From RUG563 sp045590215 (GTDB taxonomy: Bacteria; Bacillota; Clostridia; Christensenellales; Aristaeellaceae), in the NCBI GenBank assembly GCA_045590215.1, contig JAZNQO010000027.1:1-64000 (forward strand): a stretch of DNA of 64,000 nt, written 5' to 3'. Made by a program: the position numbers and the translations under genes. The notes below the pieces were generated by a model that worked only from the letters and a program-made list of their open reading frames with translations, made no database searches and was not told the DNA's origin. This document shows, one piece after another, positions 41,876 to 51,317 of the stretch; within the stretch, counting starts at the first letter, position 1; the number at the start of each line of letters is the position of its first letter.

Positions 41876-43015
41876 ATGACGATTTATCTGGACAACAGTG
41901 CTACGACAAAGCCCTGTGAAGAAGCGGTCAGTGCCATGCTGCACGCCATGCGGGAGGATTTTTATAATCCTTCCGCTTTGTATGCCCCGGCTATGGGCCC
42001 GGAAAAGATGATGAAAAAGTGCCGGGAATTGATTTTGCACTCCCTGCATGCCCCCGCCGCCAGCCGGGTTATTTTCCTTTCCGGCGGCACGGAAGCGGAT
42101 AATTTAATTATCTTGGGCAAGGCAAAAAAGTGCAAGGGCAAGCGCATCCTCTATTCCGCCGGGGAGCATCCGGCGGTGAAGGAAGCATGCCAGGCCGTGG
42201 AAGATGCACAGGCCATTCCCATGCCCTATACCAACGAGGGGCTTGTGGACTTAACCAAACTGGAAAGCCTCATGACCAAAGACACGGCTCTCATCTGCTG
42301 CATGCAGGTGAATAACGAAACAGGGGCCGTTCAGCCGCTGAAGGAAATTGCCGATTTGCGAAACCGCCTGTGCCCCGAAGCGCATTTCCACGTGGACGGC
42401 GTGCAGGGGTATCTGCGGGTTCCCTTTGATATGTGCAAAACGGGGGCAGACAGCTATGCCCTCTCCGGCCACAAGATTCACGCCCCCAAGGGCATCGGTG
42501 CTTTGGTGATGAAGCCAAACGTGCAGGTGAGCCCCCGTCAGGTGGGCGGCGGTCAGGAAAATATGATCCGCTCCGGCACGGAAAACACGGTGGGTATTGC
42601 CGGGCTTATGGCAGCCATTGAAGCATTTCCCAAAGAAAATCAAATGCAGCTGGTGAAAATGCACTTGTGGCAAGGGCTGCAGGCGATCATCCCCAAAGCC
42701 CGTGTGAACGGCCCAAACCCGGACAGCGAAAACGCTGCCCCCCATATTCTGAACGTGAGCCTGCCTCCTGTGCGGAGCGAAACCATGCTGCATGCGCTGG
42801 AAGGCAAAAAGATTTATGTGGGCATCGGCAGTGCCTGCTCCTCCCATAAGCAGAAGGTAAGTGCCGTGTTGAAAGCCATGAACGTAGAACAGTCGCTGGC
42901 GGAAAGCGCACTGCGTTTCTCCTTCTGCCCCGATAACACCATCGAAGAAATGAACACCGTGCTGGAAGCGGTAAAGAGCTGCTATGATTTGCTTTCCCGG
43001 TTCCAGCGGCGATAA
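41876..43015 (+). CDS. Cysteine desulfurase (IscS/NifS type, ThiI partner)
   Basis: 379 residues. PLP lysine Lys200 in SGHKIHAPKGIGAL; persulfide cysteine Cys321 in GIGSACSSHKQK, the group I arrangement. Starts MTIYLDNSATTKPCEEAV. It lies 14 bp before thiI and so most likely supplies sulfur for s4U in tRNA, as NifZ-type enzymes do in Bacillus. Confidence 0.93.
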   Translation: MTIYLDNSATTKPCEEAVSAMLHAMREDFYNPSALYAPAMGPEKMMKKCRELILHSLHAPAASRVIFLSGGTEADNLIILGKAKKCKGKRILYSAGEHPAVKEACQAVEDAQAIPMPYTNEGLVDLTKLESLMTKDTALICCMQVNNETGAVQPLKEIADLRNRLCPEAHFHVDGVQGYLRVPFDMCKTGADSYALSGHKIHAPKGIGALVMKPNVQVSPRQVGGGQENMIRSGTENTVGIAGLMAAIEAFPKENQMQLVKMHLWQGLQAIIPKARVNGPNPDSENAAPHILNVSLPPVRSETMLHALEGKKIYVGIGSACSSHKQKVSAVLKAMNVEQSLAESALRFSFCPDNTIEEMNTVLEAVKSCYDLLSRFQRR

Positions 43016-43029
43016 AAGGAAGGTTTTTT

Positions 43030-44178
43030 ATGCGACAGCTGTTAATGGTTCGCTACGGCGAAATTTACCTCAAAGGCCTCAACCGTCCCTATTTCATGAA
43101 AGCACTGGTGAAGCGTGTGCGGCAGGCGGTGAAGGAATTCCACGCCAACGTCTGGCTGCATGACGCCCGGATTTTCGTCTGCGATATGGACGATATGGAT
43201 GCCTGCATGGAAAGGGTTCGCAAAGTGTTCGGCGTCCATTCCGTGTGCCCTGCCATCGAAATGGAAAAGGACGATTTTGATGCCATCTGCCAGGAAGCAG
43301 AAAAGATGATGCGTCCTTTGAACGGTACGTTCAAGGTGGAAGCCCGCCGCTCCGATAAGCGGTATCCCATGGATTCGCCCATGATTAACCGGAAAATCGG
43401 CGAATATGTATTGGAACGAAACGAAAATCACCTGTCCGTGGATGTGCATAAACCGGAGCATGTGCTGTCCGTTGAAATCCGGGACAAGGCTTATCTTTAC
43501 TGCCAGGTATACATGGCCGTTGGCGGCATGCCGGTTGGCACCGGCGGCAAGGCGGCTCTGCTGCTTTCCGGCGGCATTGACAGCCCGGTGGCAGGCTATA
43601 TGATTGCCAAGCGCGGTGTGCAGCTGATTTCCGTCCATTATCATTCCTTCCCCTATACCAGCGAACAGGCCAAGGAAAAGGTATTGGATCTGGGACGGAT
43701 CCTGAGCAAATACTGCTGCGGCATGAAAACCTATGTGGTGCCTTTTACGGAAATCCAGATGGAAATCCACGAAAAATGCCCCGAAGATTACACCACCCTC
43801 ATCATGCGCCGCTATATGATGCGCATTGCCGAAAAGATCGCCGAAAAGGAAGGCTGCCTTGCCCTCATCACCGGCGAATCCATCGGGCAGGTGGCCAGCC
43901 AGACCATGGAAGCCCTGCAAACCACCAACGAAGTGGTAAAGATGCCCGTCTTCCGGCCGCTGATTGGCTTTGATAAGGTGGATATCATCGAATACGCCAA
44001 AAAAATCGGCACCTATGAAACCTCTTCCCTGCCCTATGAAGACTGCTGCACCGTCTTCACCCCCAAGCATCCTGCCACCAAGCCCAAGATGGAAAAAATT
44101 CTGGAAGGCGAAGTGAAACTCTGTCAGGATGCCCTCATCGAAAAGGCCATTAACGACGCCGAAATTATCCTTCTGTAA
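43030..44178 (+). CDS. thiI: tRNA 4-thiouridine synthetase ThiI
   Basis: 382 residues. An N-terminal ferredoxin-like and THUMP domain (MVRYGEIYLKGLNRPYFM, ERVRKVFGVHSVCPA) precede the PP-loop SGGIDS at 180-185 in LLLSGGIDSPVAGYM. The C-terminal rhodanese domain of the enterobacterial protein is absent, the Gram-positive form. It uses ATP and persulfide sulfur to thiolate U8 of tRNA. Confidence 0.95.
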   Translation: MRQLLMVRYGEIYLKGLNRPYFMKALVKRVRQAVKEFHANVWLHDARIFVCDMDDMDACMERVRKVFGVHSVCPAIEMEKDDFDAICQEAEKMMRPLNGTFKVEARRSDKRYPMDSPMINRKIGEYVLERNENHLSVDVHKPEHVLSVEIRDKAYLYCQVYMAVGGMPVGTGGKAALLLSGGIDSPVAGYMIAKRGVQLISVHYHSFPYTSEQAKEKVLDLGRILSKYCCGMKTYVVPFTEIQMEIHEKCPEDYTTLIMRRYMMRIAEKIAEKEGCLALITGESIGQVASQTMEALQTTNEVVKMPVFRPLIGFDKVDIIEYAKKIGTYETSSLPYEDCCTVFTPKHPATKPKMEKILEGEVKLCQDALIEKAINDAEIILL

Positions 44179-44186
44179 TTCTTCAT

Positions 44187-44216
44187 AAGGGCACTGCGCA
44201 AAAGCATGCCCTTTTT
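44187..44216 (+). terminator. Terminator after thiI
   Basis: 7-bp stem (44187-44193 with 44207-44213) followed by TTTTAT. It closes the 10-kb run that starts with the Asp23 gene. Confidence 0.75.
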
Positions 44217-44242
44217 ATCATCAGGAAAGCAGGTGAAAAAGA

Positions 44243-45298
44243 ATGCAAACTCTTTCTTCTCCCCTGAAAATCGGCCCCATCACCGCAAAAAACCGCATTT
44301 TTGTGCCTTCCATGGTGTGCTTTGGCTGGGCTGGGGATGACGGGCTGGTAACGGAAAGACACCTGAACCACTATCGCTCTCTGGCAGCAGGGGGCGCAGG
44401 GCTCATTTTCTCCGAAGCCGTGTGCGTTACCAAACGAGGCAGGCTGCATCAGACCCAGTTAGGATTATGGGAAGACGGGCAGATTGAAGGCTGGAAGAAG
44501 CTTGCGGATGCCTGCCATCAGCATGGCACGCCAATGCTGGCGCAAATTCACCATGCCGGTGTCAACGGCATTGACCCCTTGGCCGATTGCCCCAGCGATT
44601 ATACCCCCACCCATTCCGATTTTACCGCTGGAAAGGAAATGACGCTGGATCGCATCGTCTATCTGCGCAATGCCTTTGTGAAGGCTGCGCTTCGGGCGAA
44701 GGCCGCAGGGCTGGACGGCATCGAGCTCCACGGCTGCCACGGGTATCTGTTCAGCCAGTTTATGAGCCGTCATGTGAACCGCCGTACCGACGAATACGGC
44801 GAAGAAACCCGTTTCACCAAAGAAGTGCTGGAATCCATCCGCATTGCCTGCGGCAAGGATTTTTGCGTAGGCATCCGTCTGGCGGCCTATGAGCCCACCT
44901 TGGCTGATGGCCTCCGCCACGTCAAGGAGCTGGCCCCTTTCGTGGATTTCATAGATATTTCCTACGGCATCCAGAGCGATACCACCGCCTGCCCCGAAGA
45001 TTTCCCCTTCTCCGCCGCCATATACGGAGCCATGGAAGTAAAAAATGCTCTGCCGGATATGCCCATTTTCGGCGTGCACGGCATTGTCAGCGGCGAAATG
45101 GCAAGGGAGGCTCTCGCCCTCACCGGCATTGATGCTATCGACGTGGGCAAAGGGCATCTGGTGAACTATGCCTTTGCAAACGCCGCCCTTTCCGGGCAAG
45201 ATACCGGCACCTGCCTGCACTGCAAAAAGTGTGCATGGAACCCCGATATGCCTGCGGATCGCTGCTGCCCCGGCAATATTCTGCTTCAAAAGAAATAA
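44243..45298 (+). CDS. NADH:flavin oxidoreductase (Old Yellow Enzyme family)
   Basis: 351 residues, a single TIM-barrel domain without the FeS/second flavin domains of the larger relatives. Typical sequence: ITAKNRIFVPSMVCFG, AAGGAGLIFSEAV, MLAQIHHAG, LDGIELHGCHGYLFSQFMS and RRTDEYGEETRFTKEVL. The C-terminus is cysteine-rich (CLHCKKCAWN ... CCPGN), as if only the cluster-binding start of the large form were kept. Substrate unknown. Confidence 0.88.
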   Translation: MQTLSSPLKIGPITAKNRIFVPSMVCFGWAGDDGLVTERHLNHYRSLAAGGAGLIFSEAVCVTKRGRLHQTQLGLWEDGQIEGWKKLADACHQHGTPMLAQIHHAGVNGIDPLADCPSDYTPTHSDFTAGKEMTLDRIVYLRNAFVKAALRAKAAGLDGIELHGCHGYLFSQFMSRHVNRRTDEYGEETRFTKEVLESIRIACGKDFCVGIRLAAYEPTLADGLRHVKELAPFVDFIDISYGIQSDTTACPEDFPFSAAIYGAMEVKNALPDMPIFGVHGIVSGEMAREALALTGIDAIDVGKGHLVNYAFANAALSGQDTGTCLHCKKCAWNPDMPADRCCPGNILLQKK

Positions 45299-45304
45299 TC
45301 ATTT

Positions 45305-45332
45305 GCGGAACGGCCTTTCGTTCCGCTTTTTT
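45305..45332 (+). terminator. Terminator of the oxidoreductase gene
   Basis: Perfect 8-bp stem (45305-45312 with 45319-45326) and six Ts. Confidence 0.9.
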
Positions 45333-45356
45333 ATTTTCTGAAAACTTACATATTTG

Positions 45357-45385
45357 TTTACAAAACAGGCATACTATGGTAAAGT
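45357..45385 (+). promoter_or_regulatory. Promoter of the DeoR-type regulator
   Basis: TTTACA (45357-45362) and TAAAGT (45380-45385) with 17-bp spacing. Confidence 0.45.
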
Positions 45386-45429
45386 AATTGCATGATTATG
45401 TGATTATTTGCAAGTTTGGAGGGAAGGAT

Positions 45430-46209
45430 GTGAGCGAAACTGTCTATGCGCCGGTGGAGCGGCAGCGGCAGATGCTGGAATACATCAACCTGAACCGCAC
45501 CGCCCATCTGCAGGAACTGGCACAGCATTTCGGCGTATCCGAAGCCACTGTCCGAAGGGACTTGGATGAGCTTTCCCGGCAAGGGGCCATCCTGCGCACC
45601 CACGGCGGAGCCCTACGCATCGAAAAAAGCACCGCCTATGAATCGCTCTATCAGGAGCGGATGCAGCTGCAGCAGCCGGAAAAAGAAAAGATTGCTTTGC
45701 AGGCTGCCCGGATGGTGAAAAGCGGCGATACCGTGTTCATTGACGCCGGCACCACCACCTTTGCCATCGCTCAGGCCATTGCACCCCTGGAGCGCATCAC
45801 CATCATCACCAACGACCTCTTCACCGCCTCCCAGCTGCAATTGCCCTCCTCCTCCACCCTCATCTGCACCGGCGGCATGCGAAGGGGCAGCCAGCACGAG
45901 CTGGTGGGCACTGTGGCAGAAGAATTTGTCCATTCCACCCAAGCAGACATCACCTTTGTGGGGGTGGACGGCATTGACCTGATGGGCAATGTGTGCATCG
46001 CCAATTTTGACGAGCTGGGCATCAAGCGTGCCATGCTGCAATCGGCCACCCGCAAGGTCATCGTGGCAGACCATGCCAAAGTGGGTCATGGCGCATTGGT
46101 ACGCATCTGTTATCTGAAAGATGCGGATACCCTGATCACCGATGACGGTATCAGCACAGAACGGCTGAAAAAGCTGCGCAAGGTAGCCAATGACATCATC
46201 CTTGCATGA
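45430..46209 (+). CDS. DeoR/GlpR-family transcriptional regulator
   Basis: 259 residues from the GTG at 45430, chosen because GGAGGG lies 6 bp upstream. The helix-turn-helix is QELAQHFGVSEATVRRDLDELSRQG with the family IL(R)THGGAL after it. The effector domain (sugar-phosphate binding) runs from about 85, with DAGTTTFAIAQAI and FVGVDGIDLMGNVCIANFDE. It sits directly upstream of nagB, so amino-sugar control is likely. Confidence 0.92.
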   Translation: MSETVYAPVERQRQMLEYINLNRTAHLQELAQHFGVSEATVRRDLDELSRQGAILRTHGGALRIEKSTAYESLYQERMQLQQPEKEKIALQAARMVKSGDTVFIDAGTTTFAIAQAIAPLERITIITNDLFTASQLQLPSSSTLICTGGMRRGSQHELVGTVAEEFVHSTQADITFVGVDGIDLMGNVCIANFDELGIKRAMLQSATRKVIVADHAKVGHGALVRICYLKDADTLITDDGISTERLKKLRKVANDIILA

Positions 46210-46297
46210 AAAGCAATACCATTTGCAATATCTTGCATTTTTTTGAGCGATTCCGTCATGCTTTTGCAATTTTTTCCTTGTTTTTCCGGCATTGCCA

Positions 46298-46306
46298 TGC
46301 TATAAT
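46298..46306 (+). promoter_or_regulatory. Extended -10 promoter of nagB
   Basis: TGCTATAAT at 46298-46306, with TTGTTT 17 bp upstream of the hexamer, 42 bp before the start codon. Confidence 0.65.
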
Positions 46307-46348
46307 AGGCAAGAATTTGGAACCCCAATGAAAGTGAGGTAACATTCC

Positions 46349-47068
46349 ATGGAAGTAAGAGTATATGAAAATGCCCAGCAGGTTGGCGTTGCCACCGCTA
46401 TGCTGATTGCCGCCCAGGTCACCAAGAAGCCGGACAGCGTTCTTGGCCTTGCCACCGGTTCTTCCCCCGTGGGTGCCTATCAGCAGCTGATTAAATGGTA
46501 TAACGAAGGCGTTTTGGATTTCTCCCAGTGCGTCAGCTATAATCTGGACGAATATTGCGGCATCCCCGAAGACCATATCTGCAGCTATCATGATTTCATG
46601 AACAAGAACCTCTTTGACTTCATCAACATGAAAGAGCATCATGTGCCCAACGGCAACGCTCCTGACCTGCAGGCTGAATGCAAGCGTTACGACGCCGCCA
46701 TCGAAAATGCCGGCGGCATTGACCTGCAGCTGCTTGGTATCGGTAACAACGGCCACATCGCCTTCAACGAGCCCAACAAGCACTTCGTGTACGGCACCCA
46801 GATTGTCAAGCTCACCGACAGCACCATCGACGCCAACCAGCGTTTCTTCAACTCCCGGGAAGAAGTGCCCACCCAGGCCATCTCCCTTGGCATCGGCGGC
46901 ATCATGAACGCTCGTCAGGTGGTGCTGATTGCCACCGGTAAGGCCAAGGCGCAGGCCGTCCGTGACGCCGTGATGGGCGATATGGATCCCCAGGTGCAGG
47001 CTTCCATCCTGCGCGGCCATCCCAACGCCATTTTCCTTGTGGATAAGGACGCTGCTTCTCTGCTGTAA
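46349..47068 (+). CDS. nagB: Glucosamine-6-phosphate deaminase
   Basis: 239 residues. Typical NagB sequence: VRVYENAQQVGVATAMLIAAQ, LGLATGSSPVGAYQQLI, FSQCVSYNLDEYCG, LQLLGIGNNGHIAFNEPN, then SLGIGGIMNARQVVLIATG. It converts glucosamine 6-phosphate to fructose 6-phosphate and ammonia. nagA is not adjacent. Together with glmM downstream it marks an amino-sugar locus. Confidence 0.96.
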   Translation: MEVRVYENAQQVGVATAMLIAAQVTKKPDSVLGLATGSSPVGAYQQLIKWYNEGVLDFSQCVSYNLDEYCGIPEDHICSYHDFMNKNLFDFINMKEHHVPNGNAPDLQAECKRYDAAIENAGGIDLQLLGIGNNGHIAFNEPNKHFVYGTQIVKLTDSTIDANQRFFNSREEVPTQAISLGIGGIMNARQVVLIATGKAKAQAVRDAVMGDMDPQVQASILRGHPNAIFLVDKDAASLL

Positions 47069-47080
47069 CATCCGTTTGTG

Positions 47081-47116
47081 AACCTTCTGCTGCTCAAACG
47101 GCGGCAGAAGGTTTTT
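47081..47116 (+). terminator. Terminator of nagB
   Basis: 10-bp stem (47081-47090 with 47104-47113) followed by TTTTT. Confidence 0.85.
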
Positions 47117-47131
47117 CATGCTTTGAGAACA

Positions 47132-47160
47132 TTGTCTTTTTCCAGATAATGTGCTATAAT
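47132..47160 (+). promoter_or_regulatory. Promoter of glmM
   Basis: TTGTCT (47132-47137), 17-bp spacer, TATAAT (47155-47160), also preceded by TGC as an extended -10. Confidence 0.75.
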
Positions 47161-47206
47161 CTATCAGGTTATTCCATATCATGAAAACGAATCCGGAGGG
47201 ACGTTT

Positions 47207-48550
47207 ATGGGTAAGTATTTTGAAACGGACGGCTTCCGTGGCGAAGCCAACGTGAATTTAACCGTCGATCATGCCTTTAAGGTAGGCCGCTATATCGGCT
47301 ATTACTATGGCCAGAATCATAAAGCCAAGGTGGTTATCGGCAAGGACACCCGGCTTTCCAGCTATATGTTTGAATATGCGCTCAGTGCCGGCCTCATGGC
47401 CAGCGGTGCGGATGTTTATCTGCTCCACGTGACCACCACCCCTTCCGTTGCTTACATCGCCAAGATTGACGAATTTGACTGCGGCATCATGATCACCGCC
47501 AGCCATAACCCCTATCAGGATAACGGCATCAAGCTGCTCAACGGCAAGGGCGAGAAAATGCCCGATGAAGTGACCGATATCGTGGAACAGTATATCGACG
47601 GCCTGCTGCCCGAACCGCCCTATGCCACCGGCGATCAGATTGGCCGCACCATTGACTATGCCTCCGGCCGTAACCGCTACATTGGCTATCTCATCTCCTT
47701 GGCCACCCAGTCCTACAAGGGCGTGAAGGTAGGCTTGGACTGCGCCAACGGCAGCACGTGGATGATTGCCAAGTCCGTTTTCGATGCGCTGGGTGCCAAG
47801 ACCTACGTTATCAATAACGAACCCAACGGCACCAACGTGAACGTCAACGCCGGTTCCACCCATATCGAAGTGCTGCAGCAGTTCGTGAAGGAAAAGGAAC
47901 TGGACGTAGGCTTTGCCTTTGACGGCGATGCTGACCGCTGCCTGGCCGTGGATGAAAACGGCAATGTGGTGGACGGCGATGCCATCATGTACCTCTACGG
48001 TGCTTACCTGAAAAAGCGGGATAAGCTGCTGAAGAATACCGTGGTTGGCACGGTGATGAGCAATTTCGGTCTGGGCAAGGCCTTGGAACAGCTGGATATT
48101 AACCTGCTGCAGACGCAAGTTGGCGACCGCTTTGTGTACGAAGCCATGCGTGAAGGCGGCTATTCCATCGGCGGCGAAAACAGCGGCCACATCATCTTCT
48201 CCAAGTATGCCACCACCGGCGACGGTATGCTCACCGCTATCAAGGTGATGCAGGCCATGCTGGAGCAGAAGCTGCCCCTGTCCAAGCTGGCAGAGCCCCT
48301 GCACTATTACCCCCAGGTTCTCAAGAACGTCCGGGTGGTGAATAAGGAAATCGCCCTGAACAACGAAAAAGTGCAGCAGGCCAAGAAGGAAGCAGAAGAA
48401 ATGCTGGCAGGCGATGGACGCATCCTCCTTCGCAAGAGCGGCACCGAGCCCGTCATCCGGGTCATGGCCGAATGCAGCAAGATGGAATTGTGCCAGCAGT
48501 GCGTGGATCACATCATCAACGCACTGATTGCCGAAAAGCTGACAAAGTAA
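47207..48550 (+). CDS. glmM: Phosphoglucosamine mutase
   Basis: 447 residues. Phosphoserine Ser99 in ITASHNPYQDNGIKLLNGKG; metal loop FAFDGDADRCLAVDENG; GGENSGHI in the sugar-binding loop; phosphate loop RKSGTEPVIRVM. The N-terminus reads MGKYFETDGFRGEANV, with Glu where most homologues have Gly. It makes glucosamine 1-phosphate for peptidoglycan precursors. Confidence 0.94.
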   Translation: MGKYFETDGFRGEANVNLTVDHAFKVGRYIGYYYGQNHKAKVVIGKDTRLSSYMFEYALSAGLMASGADVYLLHVTTTPSVAYIAKIDEFDCGIMITASHNPYQDNGIKLLNGKGEKMPDEVTDIVEQYIDGLLPEPPYATGDQIGRTIDYASGRNRYIGYLISLATQSYKGVKVGLDCANGSTWMIAKSVFDALGAKTYVINNEPNGTNVNVNAGSTHIEVLQQFVKEKELDVGFAFDGDADRCLAVDENGNVVDGDAIMYLYGAYLKKRDKLLKNTVVGTVMSNFGLGKALEQLDINLLQTQVGDRFVYEAMREGGYSIGGENSGHIIFSKYATTGDGMLTAIKVMQAMLEQKLPLSKLAEPLHYYPQVLKNVRVVNKEIALNNEKVQQAKKEAEEMLAGDGRILLRKSGTEPVIRVMAECSKMELCQQCVDHIINALIAEKLTK

Positions 48551-48563
48551 GTGGATAGATATA

Positions 48564-48601
48564 CGGGAGGGTCTTTCTGATGAAAAAGAAAGACCCTCCC
48601 G
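48564..48601. other. Perfect 14-bp hairpin after glmM
   Basis: 48564-48577 pairs perfectly with 48588-48601. It is not followed by a T run, so it is either a weak terminator or an mRNA-stabilising element. The rest of 48602-48745 has no gene I can see. Confidence 0.6.
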
Positions 48602-48754
48602 CACCCTCCCAAAGAAAACCTGCTCCGGATGGGAGGGAAAACAACAATAAATTCTGTGTGCCGGTGAAACGGCAAGAGAAACAAAATCGGATGATTGTTT
48701 CACCATCCTTCATTCCGAATTTCTCATTCCTCATTTCAATTGGAGGTAATCATC

Positions 48755-49414
48755 ATGCTAACCACCCTCAACCTTTTCGATCTTTCCCACACCATGGCCG
48801 CTCCCCTGCTGGAAAAAACCACCTATCCTTGGGAAGCATTGGACGGCATCAAGAATTTCATTCTGGAGCTGGGCAAAACCCTCTCCCCCGACGAATACGA
48901 CCAACCCTCCGAAAACGTATGGATCGCCAAGGACGCCATCATCTTCCCCAATAATTACATCGCCGGCCCCTGCATCATCGGCCACGGAACCGAAGTGCGT
49001 CCCGGTGCTTTCATCCGGGGCAGTGCCCTGATCGGCGACAACTGCGTCATCGGCAACTCCACGGAGCTCAAAAACTGCATCATTTCCGATAATGTGCAGG
49101 TGCCCCATTACAATTATGTGGGTGATTCCATCCTTGGCTACAAGAGCCATATGGGCGCAGGCTCCATCACCTCCAACGTCAAGAGCGATAAAACCCTGGT
49201 CACCGTCCGGGATGGCGAAGAAAAAATGGAAACCGGCCGCAAAAAGTTCGGTGCTATGCTGGGCGATTATGTGGAAGTAGGGTGCAACAGCGTCCTGAAC
49301 CCCGGCACCATCCTTGGCCGCCGTGCCAGCGTATATCCCACCTCCTGCGTCCGGGGCACCGTTCCGGAAGACTGCATCTTCAAAGCCCCCGGCAAAATCG
49401 TCAAGAGAACCTGA
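48755..49414 (+). CDS. Left-handed beta-helix protein (UDP-GlcNAc pyrophosphorylase-like)
   Basis: 219 residues. Hexapeptide-type repeats throughout (VWIAKDAIIFPNNYIAGPCIIG, GTEVRPGAFIRGSALIGDNCVIGNSTELKNCIISD, YVEVGCNSVLNPGTILG) form a left-handed beta-helix as in the C-terminal half of GlmU. A pyrophosphorylase domain is lacking. It may complete, or imitate, GlmU activity beside glmM, or act on another sugar nucleotide. Start after TTGGAGG. Confidence 0.8.
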   Translation: MLTTLNLFDLSHTMAAPLLEKTTYPWEALDGIKNFILELGKTLSPDEYDQPSENVWIAKDAIIFPNNYIAGPCIIGHGTEVRPGAFIRGSALIGDNCVIGNSTELKNCIISDNVQVPHYNYVGDSILGYKSHMGAGSITSNVKSDKTLVTVRDGEEKMETGRKKFGAMLGDYVEVGCNSVLNPGTILGRRASVYPTSCVRGTVPEDCIFKAPGKIVKRT

Positions 49415-49490
49415 TAAAGCCGCCTCTGCAGCATCATGGTTGATAGCCGGATTTTTCCTCCGTTCCATCATCCATCCTGCAAACAAATTA

Positions 49491-49533
49491 ACCCCTGCTC
49501 TCCCGTTGTTACAGGAAAGCAGGGGTGTTTTCA
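49491..49533. terminator. Terminator between convergent genes
   Basis: 9-bp stem (49491-49499 with 49518-49526) around an 18-nt loop, with TGTTTTC on the plus side. It separates the beta-helix gene from the glycine-rich lipoprotein gene. Confidence 0.6.
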
Positions 49534-49540
49534 TCTCTGC

Positions 49541-51298
49541 TTATTGCGCCGTGAATGTGCCTCTTCCGTCGTCCACCTGCAGGGTGTAGGTTTCGCCCTT
49601 GACTATGTCCGGGGAGGAGAGAATCAAAACGCTAAACTCCAATGGCGGCGCATAGGAAAGCACTTGCTTGTGATCAGCATCCAAAAGAGTCACTGCCGTG
49701 CCGGCTGGAGCACTGCCCACTTGCACGGCAATCACCCCTTGGGTGCCGCCGGAAAAGGTTTGCGCCATGCCCATGGCACCGCTGCCAATGAATGTTCCGC
49801 CGTCGATTTCTGCCGTGGTGTCATAGTCCAAAGTGGCGGTATCGCCCCTTATGGGGCCGCAGACGGTCACAAAACCACCCGTCATTTTCAGATAGCCGTT
49901 GGCGTCGATCCCGTCCCCATAAGCAGTGATATGCACTTCACCGCCGGTGATTTCAATGCTTCCGTTTCCGACGCGCCTGCCACCAAAGCCACCCCGACCG
50001 CCAAAACCGCCGAATTGGTCTCTGCCGCCAAAGCCGCTCTGATCGGTGCCCCCAGCGGCGTTCAGGCCGTCATCATCGGCATTGAGGGTGGTATAGCCGC
50101 CGTTCAGGCGAATATGCAACGCTTCCAAGCCCTCATAGCTCTTTGAGATGGTCATATCGCCGCCGTTTATGATGAGGGTCTCTTCAGCATGCACCCCGTC
50201 ATCGCCGGACGCAAGGGAGAATACGCCGCCGTCCAGCTGCAAGCTGGCATTGGCGTGCAGGGCATCGTCCGCCGTGTTCAGAGAAAAAAGACCGCCGCAG
50301 ATATAGATATTTTCCCCCTTGATGCCCTTCATGCTGACCGTCACCGGTTCTGCATCGGCATTTTCGTTTTCATTCATTTCGGCAAAATCAGGAGGCATGC
50401 CAGGGGCGAAACCGCCAAAGCCACCTCTGCCGCCCCGTCCGGAGCCGCCACCAAAGCCGCCCATACCAAAGCCGCTCGTATGAACTTCGCCGTTTTCGCT
50501 GCCGCCGCCTGTTGTAACAGCAAAATTTCCGTCCTCTATCTGCATCATGCCGGACGCACTGATGCCGTCCCCTTCGGCGGTAATGGCAAAGATACCGCCT
50601 GCCAGATACACAAACCCCCGTGCCGCATCTTCATCGTACTCGGCATGAATGCCGTCTTTTCCAGCGGTAATGGCAAAGGAACCGCCGCTTATGCACACAT
50701 TATCCTGCCCCGAAAGGCCGTGGCCGGATGCCTCAATCTCAAGGCTGCCGCCAGTCACGGTCAGCTCATCCTTGGAAACAATGCCATGCCCGGCAGGGGA
50801 AATGATTTTCAATTTCCCTTCGCCGTTCAGCGTCAGATCTTCCTTGGAAAAAAGAGCCGCATCCACGTTATTTTCATCCGTCTGCATGAAATTGCCGCCG
50901 TTTTCCAGCAGATTTTCGCTGCCGGGGGAGAGCGTGACAAACACCTTATCCGCCTGCTTGATATAGAGAGCTGCACTGTCTTTGCTTACAACCGAAACCC
51001 CGTCCAGCACCAGCTGCACCTTTTCATCCTTGCCAGCGTCCACGATGATTTGCCCATTTTCAAGGCTGCCCTTTAGCACATAGATGCCTTCTTTATCCAC
51101 CATCACGCTTTCGTTTTGCAAAAGGATTTCCGTATATTCTTCTGTCTCATAGGCCCAATCACTGTCCCTGTTTGAGAACAAATCTTCTGTATTCAGGGGC
51201 GTCACCCCTTTTTCCGCCTCCGAAGCGGTAGCAGAAACACACCCGGTCAGCAGCGTGCATACAAACAGGCCGGCCAGCAGCTTATACAATTTTTTCAT
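49541..51298 (-). CDS. Secreted carbohydrate-binding-domain lipoprotein with beta-helix repeats
   Basis: 585 residues. Lipobox LLTGC puts the lipid on Cys20. Repeats of the type LTINGEGKLKIISPAGHGI, ISGGSFAITAGKDGIHAEYD and ITAEGDGISASGMMQIEDGNF fit the DUF4353 carbohydrate-binding domain and a parallel beta-helix. Two glycine-rich stretches (MGGFGGGSGRGGRGG and FGGRDQFGGFGGRGG) break the repeats. Such proteins often accompany CotH/VTC/DUF4956 genes and are thought to bind polymers at the cell surface. Confidence 0.85.
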   Translation of the reverse strand: MKKLYKLLAGLFVCTLLTGCVSATASEAEKGVTPLNTEDLFSNRDSDWAYETEEYTEILLQNESVMVDKEGIYVLKGSLENGQIIVDAGKDEKVQLVLDGVSVVSKDSAALYIKQADKVFVTLSPGSENLLENGGNFMQTDENNVDAALFSKEDLTLNGEGKLKIISPAGHGIVSKDELTVTGGSLEIEASGHGLSGQDNVCISGGSFAITAGKDGIHAEYDEDAARGFVYLAGGIFAITAEGDGISASGMMQIEDGNFAVTTGGGSENGEVHTSGFGMGGFGGGSGRGGRGGFGGFAPGMPPDFAEMNENENADAEPVTVSMKGIKGENIYICGGLFSLNTADDALHANASLQLDGGVFSLASGDDGVHAEETLIINGGDMTISKSYEGLEALHIRLNGGYTTLNADDDGLNAAGGTDQSGFGGRDQFGGFGGRGGFGGRRVGNGSIEITGGEVHITAYGDGIDANGYLKMTGGFVTVCGPIRGDTATLDYDTTAEIDGGTFIGSGAMGMAQTFSGGTQGVIAVQVGSAPAGTAVTLLDADHKQVLSYAPPLEFSVLILSSPDIVKGETYTLQVDDGRGTFTAQ

Positions 51299-51317
51299 GG
51301 AACACTTCCTTCTTTTC

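Noticed and set aside
47258..48706. 482-residue minus-strand frame opposite glmM
   Set aside because: Antisense shadow produced by codon bias; glmM has all catalytic motifs on the plus strand.
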